Below are positions 55,935 through 64,000 of a stretch of DNA of 64,000 bases, piece by piece. The stretch is from positions 37,501 through 101,500 of the forward strand of contig JAMFTG010000231.1 in NCBI GenBank assembly GCA_023974075.1, given 5' to 3'. Both the position numbers and the translations under genes were made by a program. Every line of letters starts with the position of its first letter. The first letter of the stretch is position 1. Under the pieces are notes generated by a model, which saw only the letters and a list, made by a program, of their open reading frames with translations, had not been told where the DNA came from and searched no databases. This DNA is from Chaenocephalus aceratus. Lineage: Eukaryota; Chordata; Actinopteri; Perciformes; Channichthyidae.

Positions 55935-56556
55935 TTGAGTAAAGGATGTGTGTACTTCTACTTAGTAACGGATGTGTGTACTTCTACTTCAGTAACGGAT
56001 GTGTGTACTTCTACTTAGTAACGGATGTGTGTACTTCTACTTGAGTAACGAATGTGTGTACTTCTACTTAGTAACGGATGTGTGTACTTCTACTTAGTAA
56101 CGGATGTGTGTACTTCTACTTAGTAACGGATGTGTGTACTTCTACTTAGTAACGGATGTGTGTACTTCTACTTAGTAACGGATGTGTGTACTTCTACTTC
56201 AGTAACGGATGTGTGTACTTCTACTTAGTAACGGATGTGTGTACTTCTACTTGAGTAACGAATGTGTGTACTTCTACTTAGTAACGGATGTGTGTACTTC
56301 TACTTAGTAACGGATGTGTGTACTTCTACTTAGTAACGGATGTGTGTACTTCTACTTAGTAACGGATGTGTGTACTTCTACTTAGTAACGAATGTGTGTA
56401 CTTCTACTTAGTAACGGATGTGTGTACTTCTACTTAGTAACGGATGTGTACTTCTACTTAGTAACGGATGTGTGTACTTCTACTTAGTAACGGATGTGTG
56501 TACTTCTACTTGAGTAACGGATGTGTGTACTTCTACTTAGTAACGGATGTGTGTAC
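55935..56556 (+). repeat. 26-bp minisatellite before pla2g6 exon 4
   Basis: About 24 copies of CTTAGTAACGGATGTGTGTA (26-bp unit with CTTCTA), evidently an expansion of the family A terminus, of which only a single copy exists at 51380. It ends 25 bp before the exon 4 acceptor. Confidence 0.9.
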
Positions 56557-56581
56557 TCTTGCCCTCCCTGTCTCTGTGCAG

Positions 56582-56760
56582 TCAGATTAACTCCCGGGAC
56601 GCCTCGGGTCAGACGCCTCTGCACCGGGCGTGTGAGCGCGGCGACACGGCGTGTGTGACGGAGCTGCTGGAGGAGCCAGGCTCGAACCGACATCAAGGAC
56701 CAGGACGGAGAGACGCCCATGCACTGCGCCGCCAAGCAGGACACGCCCGCCATCATCAAG
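56582..56760 (+). CDS. pla2g6: pla2g6 exon 4: first ankyrin repeats, with a frame disruption
   Basis: 179 nt; acceptor TGTGCAG at 56581, donor ATCAAG|GTGAGG at 56761. The first part reads SGQTPLHRACERGDTACVTE then LLEEPGS, a clean ankyrin repeat. The second part, KDQDGETPMHCAAKQDTPAI, is the next repeat but lies in the +1 frame; the switch is at about 56681-56690 (GGCTCGAACCGACATC), consistent with one extra base. Both neighbouring exons require phase 2 in and phase 0 out, which fits 178 nt, not 179. As written the shifted frame would run out of register in exon 5. It could be an assembly or sequencing error, an allele, or a real lesion. Confidence 0.88.
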
Positions 56761-56989
56761 GTGAGGAGTCTCTGCCCGGAGGAAACGAGGAGAAACAACC
56801 GGCCACCACCGAAAAGTGGTTCAAAGGCCACGCATTCATGAGGCAATTCTAAAGACGGGTTTAAATATCCTAATTCTGGGAGTTTGAACATCTCACACGG
56901 CACTGTCGCTTGTATTCGTGTTGTATTATCTTTTAAATGCCATTTTTATAATATGTTTCTGCGGCACTATTTCTTAACGCTTACTGTCT

Positions 56990-57160
56990 TTCATGTTTGT
57001 AAAGCGCTTTGAATTGCCTTGTGTTGAAAGGTCCTGTATAATCATGTTACTTGCCTTGCCTTAAAGCTTGAATCCCGCTGTGTGTCCACCCTCCCCCCCC
57101 CCCCCTCCCTCCCCCCCCCCCCCCCCCCCCCTCCCTCCCCCCCCCTCCCCCCTCCCTCAG
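56990..57160 (+). other. LINE-type tail and C-rich tract before exon 5
   Basis: 56998-57045 (TAAAGCGCTTTGAATTGCCT) is the reverse complement of the retroposon tail at 17655-17700. 57090-57157 is almost pure C with T interruptions and forms the polypyrimidine tract of exon 5. Confidence 0.7.
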
Positions 57161-57348
57161 GTCATGTGCTCTCGGATGTGTTCGGGCGTGAACGAGCTGA
57201 ATCTCCACGGGGAGACGCCGCTGCACGTTTCCTGTCGCCTCGGCCGAGTCGAGTCCGTCAAAGCTCTGCTGGGGGGCGGAGCCAAGTGCGATGTCATCGG
57301 AGGGGTGGGGTACCCCATCCACAGCGCCATGAAGTACAGCGAGAAGGG
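57161..57348 (+). CDS. pla2g6: pla2g6 exon 5: ankyrin repeats
   Basis: 188 nt, phase 0 in; acceptor CCCTCAG at 57160 after a C-rich tract of about 70 bp, donor AAGGG|GTGAGG at 57349. It encodes VNELNLHGETPLHVSCRLGR, then VESVKALLGGGAKCDV and GYPIHSAMKYSEKG, matching the mammalian ankyrin region including the distinctive GYPIHSAMK. Intact. Confidence 0.94.
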
Positions 57349-57454
57349 GTGAGGGTCGGGGTTGTGGAAATAGGACTCAAATGCAGTAGAAAGACAAAAA
57401 GCGAGCTTTAATCAAATGATGACGACGAAAAACAAGGAACAACTTAAAGGTTTT

Positions 57455-57990
57455 CATCAATGTATCCCAGGTCCCCTATCATCCTCCTCTTCATCAATAT
57501 ATCCCAGGTCCCCTATCATCCTCCTCTTCATCAGTATATCACAGGTCCCCTATCATCCTCCTCTTCATCAGTATATCACAGGTCCCCTATCATCCTCCTC
57601 TTCATCAGTATATCACAGGTCCCCTATCATCCTCCTCTTCATCAGTATATCACAGGTCCCCTATCATCCTCCTCTTCATCAATATATCCCAGGTCCCCTA
57701 TCACCCTCCTCTTCATCAGTATATCCCAGGTCCCCTATCACCCTCCTCTCATCAGTATATCCCAGGTCCCCTATCATCCTCCTCTTCATCAATATATCCC
57801 AGGTCCCCTATCATCCTCCTCTTCATCAGTATATCCCAGGTCCCCTATCATCCTCCTCTTCATCAGTATATCCCAGGTCCCCTATCACCCTCCTCCTCTC
57901 ATCAGTATATCACAGGTCCCCTATCATCCTCCTCTTCATCAGTATATCACAGGTCCCCTATCACCCTCCTCTTCATCAATATATCCCAGG
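57455..57990 (+). repeat. 37-bp minisatellite in pla2g6 intron 5
   Basis: About 14 copies of a 37-bp unit (CAGGTCCCCTATCATCCTCC, TCTTCATCAGTATATCA) with AGTATATCACAGG/AATATATCCCAGG variants. Confidence 0.95.
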
Positions 57991-58709
57991 TCTCAGATAT
58001 ATCCAGAGCCTGTCTCTGATTGGCTGAAACACCAAACAGATCATTGCAGCATTACCCATAATCCCCTCTGTTTCAGCCCTGTTTCCAAAGTGCTGATTCT
58101 CTGTCTGTTACTTCAGATGAAATGAAGGAGCCCCTCCCCACGCCCCTCTGAGAGACATTTGGTTACAAAGAACTCAATGGTGCTCTAGGAGGAGATTCAG
58201 GTGATAAGGGGGGGGGGGGTACCTTGTTGCTGATTGGCTAATGGCTACACAAGACAACACATCGTTATGACATCATCAAATGGCCAAAATCTGATCAGAT
58301 CATTTTCAGACAGGTTTTTATAGAAATGGATCAAAAAGAGAGAAAATCTTTTATGGAGGGGTTTCGTAACTCTTTCTGTACATTTCAAGTAATCCAGGAC
58401 AAACACACATTTACACAGAACTCTTCAACACAAAGTGCTTTCCAATAAATCAAAGACATTAAGAGCATAACACACATTATAAACATTAAAGCATGAATAA
58501 CATGGGAACAGCGCAGCGTCTTCAGCCAGGCAGTCAGAGTTCCAGATATTTGGAAATATCCCTCGCCAAATTCTCACGTTCCTCTCCCCCTAACCTTCCT
58601 GTGAATTATAGACACCTTTCGAACCGTTTTATCTTCCTTTCATCCTTCTCGTTCATCATGTTCATCCCCAGACAACACATGTTCCCGCTCTACTGTTACC
58701 ATCTCTGAG

Positions 58710-59011
58710 TAGGGATGCCAGCGATTATTCGATTATTCGAATATTCGCTACAGTCTCCATAGTCGAATATTATTTTTAAAAATCGAAATAAATATAAATA
58801 AATAATAAATATATATATGCTAATAATAGTAATAGTATTAATAATTGTAAATGGTCATTGGTCACACCAACAGTTTGTTTTACTGTAAACTTGGAGGAAT
58901 TTTTTTTCCTTTCTCTCCCGCGGGGAGGGGGGGTCGGTCTAATAATCGATTATTATTCGCCAGGGCTGCCGAATAATCGATTTTGATCATGGTCAGTTTC
59001 TGGCAACCCTA
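58710..59011. mobile_element. hAT MITE just upstream of exon 6
   Basis: Inverted ends TAGGGATGCCAG (58710) and CTGGCAACCCTA (ending 59011), flanked by TCTCTGAG and TCTCTGAC, an 8-bp target duplication with one mismatch. Interior has ATTCGATTATTCGAATATTC; noncoding. Confidence 0.8.
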
Positions 59012-59090
59012 TCTCTGACCTCACGAGTCTTCGGGCTTTAAACCACTTTTAACTCAAATATAGTTTATAAAATGTTGTTTTTCTTGCCAG

Positions 59091-59187
59091 CTGTGTGGAG
59101 GAGATCCTGAAGGCCGACGCCGGGCAGCTGCAGGCTGAAGACTCTCTGTACGGAGGAACGCCGCTGCACTGGAGCAAAACTGCTGAG
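59091..59187 (+). CDS. pla2g6: pla2g6 exon 6: ankyrin repeat
   Basis: 97 nt; acceptor TTGCCAG at 59090, donor GAG|GTGGGA at 59188. It encodes (G)CVEEILKADAGQLQ, then SLYGGTPLHWSKTAE, the counterpart of RYGASPLHWAKNAE in mammals. Phase 2 in, phase 0 out. A hAT MITE ends 80 bp upstream. Confidence 0.93.
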
Positions 59188-59844
59188 GTGGGAACATTGC
59201 ATCATAAATCCAGATCGATTATCATATACATCCATACAGAGCGGGGCAGTGACGAGTCCTACAACCAGGAAGTGAGTCAGCATGTCTCCACTTCCTGTCC
59301 CCTGGTCTCAGAGCCAATGGGATCTCTCCATAGGGTTCTGGAAGATATCTGAACTAAGGTCTGAGGTTGAGACGCGTTGAAGAGACGGATCAGCAGTGAC
59401 CCCACTGTGACTTCTGAAGAGTGGACGTGTCTGAGAAACGATGGTTGTTACCGAGCGGCTGAACGGGACTACAGAAGTCGTGGAGGCCGTTGTACGTCAT
59501 TACGCCGAACACGTGAACACTCCTCTGAGTTAGTTTCTGTTCTGCTTGGAAGCCAGTCCCTGCCTCCTGCAAAGTGTTCAGACAAACGCTTCAACTCGTT
59601 CCATCTAGAGTCTGAGTTTGAATCTGGATCTGAAGTCGCGTGACGTTGAAGTCGTGCTGCTGGACTCGCCTGTCGCTCCTTTGTAGCATCACGTTAGCAT
59701 GTAGCTTCTGACATTAGATTTATGATCGAACATTATAAAAGAAGACATGTGGAGATGATCCGGCTGAACAACACGAGCATTTATCAAACAGGTTCCTTTT
59801 CCACAGATCTTATTTCCAGCTCTTTTCCTAAATCCTCTGGAGAA

Positions 59845-61430
59845 TCCCATTGGCTCTGAGACCAGGGAACAGGAAGTGGAGAGGTCCCATTGGCTCTGAG
59901 ACCAGGGAACAGGAAGTGGAGAGGTCCCATTGGCTCTGAGACCAGGGACAGGAAGTGGAGAAATCCCATTGGCTCTGAGACCAGGGAGCAGGAAGTGGAG
60001 AGATCCCATTGGCTCTGAGACGAGGGAACTGGTAGTGGAGAAATCCCATTGGCTCTGAGACCAGGGAACAGGAAGTGGAGAGATCCCATTGGCTCTGAGA
60101 CCAGGGAACTGGTAGTGGAGAGATCCCATTGGCCTCTGAGACGAGGAAAACGGTAGTGGAGAAATCCCATTGGCTCTGAGACCAGGGAACAGGAAGTGGA
60201 GAGATCCATTGGCTCTGAGACCAGGGAACAGGAAGTGGAGAGGTCCCATTGGCTCTGAGACCAGGGAACAGGAAGTGGAGAGGTCCCATTGGCTCTGAGA
60301 CCAGGGAACAGGAAGTGGAGAGGTCCCATTGGCTCTGAGACCAGGGAACAGGAAGTGGAGAGGTCCCATTGGCTCTGAGACCAGGGAACAGGAAGTGGAG
60401 AGGTCCCATTGGCTCTGAGACCAGGGAACAGGAAGTGGAGAGGTCCCATTAGCTCTGAGACCAGGGAACAGGAAGTGGAGAGGTCCCATTGGCTCTGAGA
60501 CCAGGGAACAGGAAGTGGAGAGGTCCCATTGGCTCTGAGACCAGGGAACAGGAAGTGGAGAGGTCCCATTGGCTCTGAGACCAGGGAACAGGAAGTGGAG
60601 AGGTCCCATTGGCTCTGAGACCAGGGAACAGGAGTGGAGAGGTCCCATTGGCTCTGAGACCAGGAACAGGAAGTGGAGAGGTCCCATTGGCTCTGAGACC
60701 AGGGAACAGGAAGTGGAGAGGTCCCATTAGCTCTGAGACCAGGGAACAGGAAGTGGAGAGGTCCCATTGGCTCTGAGACCAGGGAACAGGAAGTGGAGAG
60801 GTCCCATTGGCTCTGAGACCAGGGAACAGGAAGTGGAGAGGTCCCATTGGCTCTGAGACCAGGGAACAGGAAGTGGAGAGGTCCCATTGGCTCTGAGACC
60901 AGGGAACAGGAAGTGGAGCGATCCCATTGGCTCTGAGACCAGGGAACAGGAAGTGGAGAAATCCCATTGGCTCTGAGACCAGGGAACAGGAAGTGGAGAT
61001 ATCCCATTGGCTCTGAGACCAGGGAACAGGAAGTGGAGAGGTCCCATTGGCTCTGAGACCAGGGAACAGGAAGTGGAGAGATCCCATTGGCTCTGAGACG
61101 AGGGAACAGGAAGTGGAGAAATCCCATTGGCTCTGAGACCAGGGAACTGGTAGTGGAGAAATCTCATTGGCTCTGAGACGAGGGAAGCGGTAGTGGAGAA
61201 ATCTCATTGGCTCTGAGACGAGGGAAGCGGTAGTGGAGAAAATCCCATTGGCTCTGAGACCAGGGAAGCGGTAGTGGAGAAATCCCATTGGCTCTGAGAC
61301 GAGGGAACTGGTAGGGAGAAATCTCATTGGCTCTGAGACGAGGGAAGCGGTAGTGGAGAAATCTCATTGGCTCTGAGACGAGGGAAGCGGTAGTGGAGAA
61401 ATCCCATTGGCTCTGAGACCAGGGAAGCGG
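59845..61430 (+). repeat. 40-bp minisatellite in pla2g6 intron 6
   Basis: About 40 copies of a 40-bp unit (GGTCCCATTGGCTCTGAGAC, CAGGGAACAGGAAGTGGAGA). Central copies are nearly homogeneous; edge copies carry AAATC, ACGAGG and GGAAGCGGTAGT variants, the usual pattern of homogenisation from the middle. A single inverted unit sits at 59289-59330. Confidence 0.95.
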
Positions 61431-61919
61431 TAGCTTACTTCCGGGTCAACACGTCCTCCCTGCACCGCTCTAATGTGTAGTTGAGTTGTTGTGTCGCCAC
61501 CAAACCACGACACACATGTGAGGAATAATACATGGATTGAGGTTTTAAAGTTGAACTGGATGTGTATTTTGTAAATTTAAATGTTTATAATTGAAATGTT
61601 TATCTTAATATTTATGTATTGGCCTCTTTTTAAGATTCAAAGGTGTCCTCATCAGATGCTCAGCAGCTTCAGTTTAGATATGACAATGAAACTCTTCTGA
61701 CCTGAGCTCCTCCAACAATGCAACATATATAATAACATACAAAATACAAATAAGAAATAGTGCAAGAAGTCTAAATACATGTGAATATGATATGTACGAG
61801 AACAGATTAAACAACGTACATCAAGACAAAATTAAATACGGTATATTGCGGTGATAACTATTTATATAAATAAGTAGATTGCAAGATGACAGATGAATGT
61901 TTATAATAATAATATATAA

Positions 61920-62335
61920 TATTTTTATAGCGCCTTTCAGGAAACCCAAGGTCGCTTTACAAGTCGGGTAGGGGGGGGGGAGAAGTAGCGGAAAAATAAA
62001 CCTATTAAACTAACTATACAGTGGGGAAGCCTCGGTGAAAAGGTGCGTTTTGAGGGCTTTTTTGAAAATGTCCGGGTTGGGGCGCTGCGGATTTCGGGGG
62101 GGGAGAGAGTTCCAGAGGGTGGGGGGTGCCACACTGAAGGCTCTGTCACCAAAGGTCCGCAACCTGGGTGGAGAGGAGATCCTGTCCACATGATCTTAGC
62201 TTCCGGGATGGAGTGCGGTAGCGGAGAAGGTCAGACAGGTATTGGGGGGCGAGGGCATGGAGGGATGTGTAAGTCAGAAGAAGGGGTTCTGGAGGCACTT
62301 CACAGAGCTCAGGTGTCTGACGGCCGGGGATAAAA
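61920..62335 (-). pseudogene. LINE RT C-terminal fragment, antisense in pla2g6 intron 6
   Basis: Minus-strand readings ALAPQYLSDLLRYRTPSRKL, LLSTQVADLW, PLELSPPEIRSAPT and a tail AAAGGCGCTATAAAAATATT, in more than one frame. It is the conserved C-terminus and 3' end of a teleost non-LTR element. Confidence 0.75.
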
Positions 62336-62487
62336 CAAAACAATAGCTCAATTAATATGAAGCTATTTCTGTCTCTTTACTTAATGTAACAAATGACTTC
62401 CTCTCTGCGTAACCAGCAACGGTATTCTGATTCTGGTGGACTCGACACGTTAAGATGATGTTTACATATCCGCCTCTCTTTCTGCAG

Positions 62488-62670
62488 ATGTGCCGCCTGC
62501 TGCTGGAGCACGGCTGCGCAGTGAACTACCTCAGTAAGACCGGAGAGAGCGCGCTTCATATCCTCACCAGGAGGGGGCGCTTCGGGGCGGCCATGGTGCT
62601 GCTCACACACGGAGCCAACGCCAACCTGAAGGGCCAGCACGGGAACACGGCGCTGCACCTCGCCATGAAG
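62488..62670 (+). CDS. pla2g6: pla2g6 exon 7: ankyrin repeats
   Basis: 61 codons, phase 0 at both ends; acceptor TCTGCAG at 62487, donor ATGAAG|GTGCGA at 62671. It encodes MCRLLLEHGCAVNYLSKTGE, then SALHILTRRGRFGAAMVLLT and HGANANLKGQHGNTALHLAM, with two recognisable ankyrin consensus cores. The preceding intron holds the 40-bp array (59845-61430) and an antisense LINE fragment (61920-62335). Confidence 0.95.
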
Positions 62671-62841
62671 GTGCGATCAGATGCCTTAGTGTGTGTGTGT
62701 GCTTTCTTTGTTTTGCTGCATAACTCAATATATTTTCAATTAAATATCTGCAAACGCATGCCGTCAGAAACGCTTTCCCTCCATGCCATGACCTGAACAA
62801 CAACCGTGTCTCTGCACCCCGTGTGTGGCTGTGCTCCTCAG

Positions 62842-62950
62842 ATGGATCACATGGAGCTGATCAAAGCTCTGATCGTGTTCGGGGCGGACGTGGAGATCCA
62901 CAACGACCTGGGAGAAACACCGGGACTCATCGCCGCTCGCACCAGCAAAG
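62842..62950 (+). CDS. pla2g6: pla2g6 exon 8: last ankyrin repeat in window
   Basis: 109 nt; acceptor CTCCTCAG at 62841, donor AAAG|GTGAGA at 62951. It encodes [20 protein letters not shown], then [17 protein letters not shown], matching mammalian [22 protein letters not shown]. Phase 1 out. Downstream is the 57-bp array to the window edge; the patatin-like lipase domain with its GXSXG serine must lie beyond 64000. Confidence 0.94.
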
Positions 62951-63007
62951 GTGAGAGGAGAGGGGAGGGGCCTAAGGGTTAGGGTGAGGTCATCAGGCCA
63001 GGGTTCA

Positions 63008-64000
63008 CTGATATACACCTGAACATCAGCAGGAGAGGACTCTTTAAAGTAGAGACACTACATACTGATATACACCTGAACATCAGCAGGAGAGGACTCT
63101 TTAAAGTAGAGACACTACATACTGATATACACCTGAACATCAGCAGGAGAGGACTCTTTAAAGTAGAGACACTACATACTGATATACACCTGAACATCAG
63201 CAGGAGAGGACTCTTTAAAGTAGAGACACTACATACTGATATACACCTGAACATCAGCAGGAGAGGACTCTTTAAAGTAGAGACACTACATACTGATATA
63301 CACCTGAACATCAGCAGGAGAGGACTCTTTAAAGTAGAGACACTACATACTGATATACACCTGAACATCAGCAGGAGAGGACTCTTTAAAGTACAGACAC
63401 TACATACTGATATACACCTGAACATCAGCAGGAGAGGACTCTTTAAAAGTAGAGATACTACATACTGATATACACCTGAACATCAGCAGGAGAGGACTCT
63501 TTAAAGTAGAGACACATACTGATATACACCTGGACATCAGCAGGAGAGGACTCTTTAAAGTAGAGACACTACATACTGATATACACCTGAACAGCAGCAG
63601 AGAGGACTCTTTAAAGTAGAGACACATACTGATATACACCTGAACATCAGCAGGAGAGGACTCTTTAAAGTAGAGACTACATACTGATACACACCTGAAC
63701 ATCAGCAGGAGAGGACTCTTTAAAGTAGAGACACTACATACTGATATACACCTGAACATCAGCAGGAGAGGACTCTTTAAAGTAGAGACACTACATACTG
63801 ATACACACCTGAACATCAGCAGGAGAGGACTCTTTAAAGTAGAGACCACTGCATACTGATATACACCTGAACATCAGCAGGAGAGGACTCTTTAAAGTAG
63901 AGACGCTACATACTGATATACACCTGAACATCAACAGGAGAGGACTCTTTAAAGTAGAGACACTACATACTGATATACACCTGAACATCAGCAGGAGAGG
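63008..64000 (+). repeat. 57-bp minisatellite in pla2g6 intron 8, continuing past the edge
   Basis: About 17 copies of a 57-bp unit (ACTGATATACACCTGAACAT, CAGCAGGAGAGGACTCTTTA, AAGTAGAGACACTACAT). The left copies are nearly identical; right-hand copies carry small deletions. Same family as 42000-42796, opposite orientation on the plus strand. Confidence 0.95.

Noticed and set aside
56582..56760. pla2g6 as a pseudogene
   Set aside because: Only one frame problem in seven exons; all splice sites and the other exons are intact. A sequencing or assembly indel is the simpler reading.

Overview
The window is vertebrate nuclear DNA, almost certainly from a ray-finned (percomorph-like) fish. It has split genes with GT-AG introns, no bacterial-style operons, teleost LINE, SINE, hAT, Harbinger and piggyBac relics, and an extreme load of minisatellites. 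I cannot name the species.

Three protein-coding genes can be read exon by exon. On the minus strand, the 5' half of nptxr (neuronal pentraxin receptor) has exon 1 at 13937-14302, exon 2 at 11496-11810 and exon 3 at 2584-2749; the pentraxin domain lies off the left edge. Also on the minus strand, a complete cbx6 (Polycomb chromobox 6) has eight coding exons between 47070 and 30349. They join in phase to 413 codons, close to the roughly 412 residues of the mammalian protein. On the plus strand, head-to-head with cbx6, is the 5' half of pla2g6 (calcium-independent phospholipase A2 beta): a noncoding exon ending at 49536 and seven coding exons at 51435-62950. These cover the N-terminal region and ankyrin repeats; the lipase domain lies off the right edge. 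NPTXR and CBX6 are also neighbours on human chromosome 22q13, which also carries PLA2G6, so the trio is a conserved block.

The rest is introns and intergenic DNA, mostly repeats. 1-2.5 kb: minisatellite with a piggyBac-like MITE, and a LINE tail. 3-7.4 kb: tRNA-SINE, hAT fragment, and a degenerate full LINE on the minus strand. 7.8-9.2 kb: microsatellites. 11.9-13 kb: 72-bp minisatellite. 16.6-25.1 kb: a stack of 37-, 15-, 48-, 60- and 15-bp arrays, the 48-bp one being an amplified piece of a LINE reverse-transcriptase ORF. 27-28.3 kb: 21-bp array split by a MITE. 32.0-32.95 kb: 12-bp array enclosed by a perfect 46-bp inverted repeat. 33.4-35.8 kb, 49.9-51.4 kb and 55.5-56.5 kb: three copies of one element family, one carrying a Harbinger-like insertion and another preserving its empty site. 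43.25-45.14 kb: hAT with a BED-finger exon and a second hAT nested inside. 47-49.5 kb: the cbx6/pla2g6 divergent promoter region. 42 and 63 kb: 57-bp array. 59.8-61.4 kb: 40-bp array.

The three genes do not form a pathway: NPTXR is a synaptic membrane protein, CBX6 a PRC1 chromatin reader, and PLA2G6 a lipid-remodelling enzyme. The most interesting signals are architectural. cbx6 seems to have gained introns inside its ancestral last exon, two of which end in the 3' tail of the same retroposon. pla2g6 exon 4 carries a one-base frame disruption. The same minisatellites occur in different genes, always in the same transcriptional sense. Several arrays carry dense, motif-like units, such as about 190 copies of CACCTG, which on the other strand read as near-consensus 5' splice sites. 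I found no CRISPR, phage or operon-type system.
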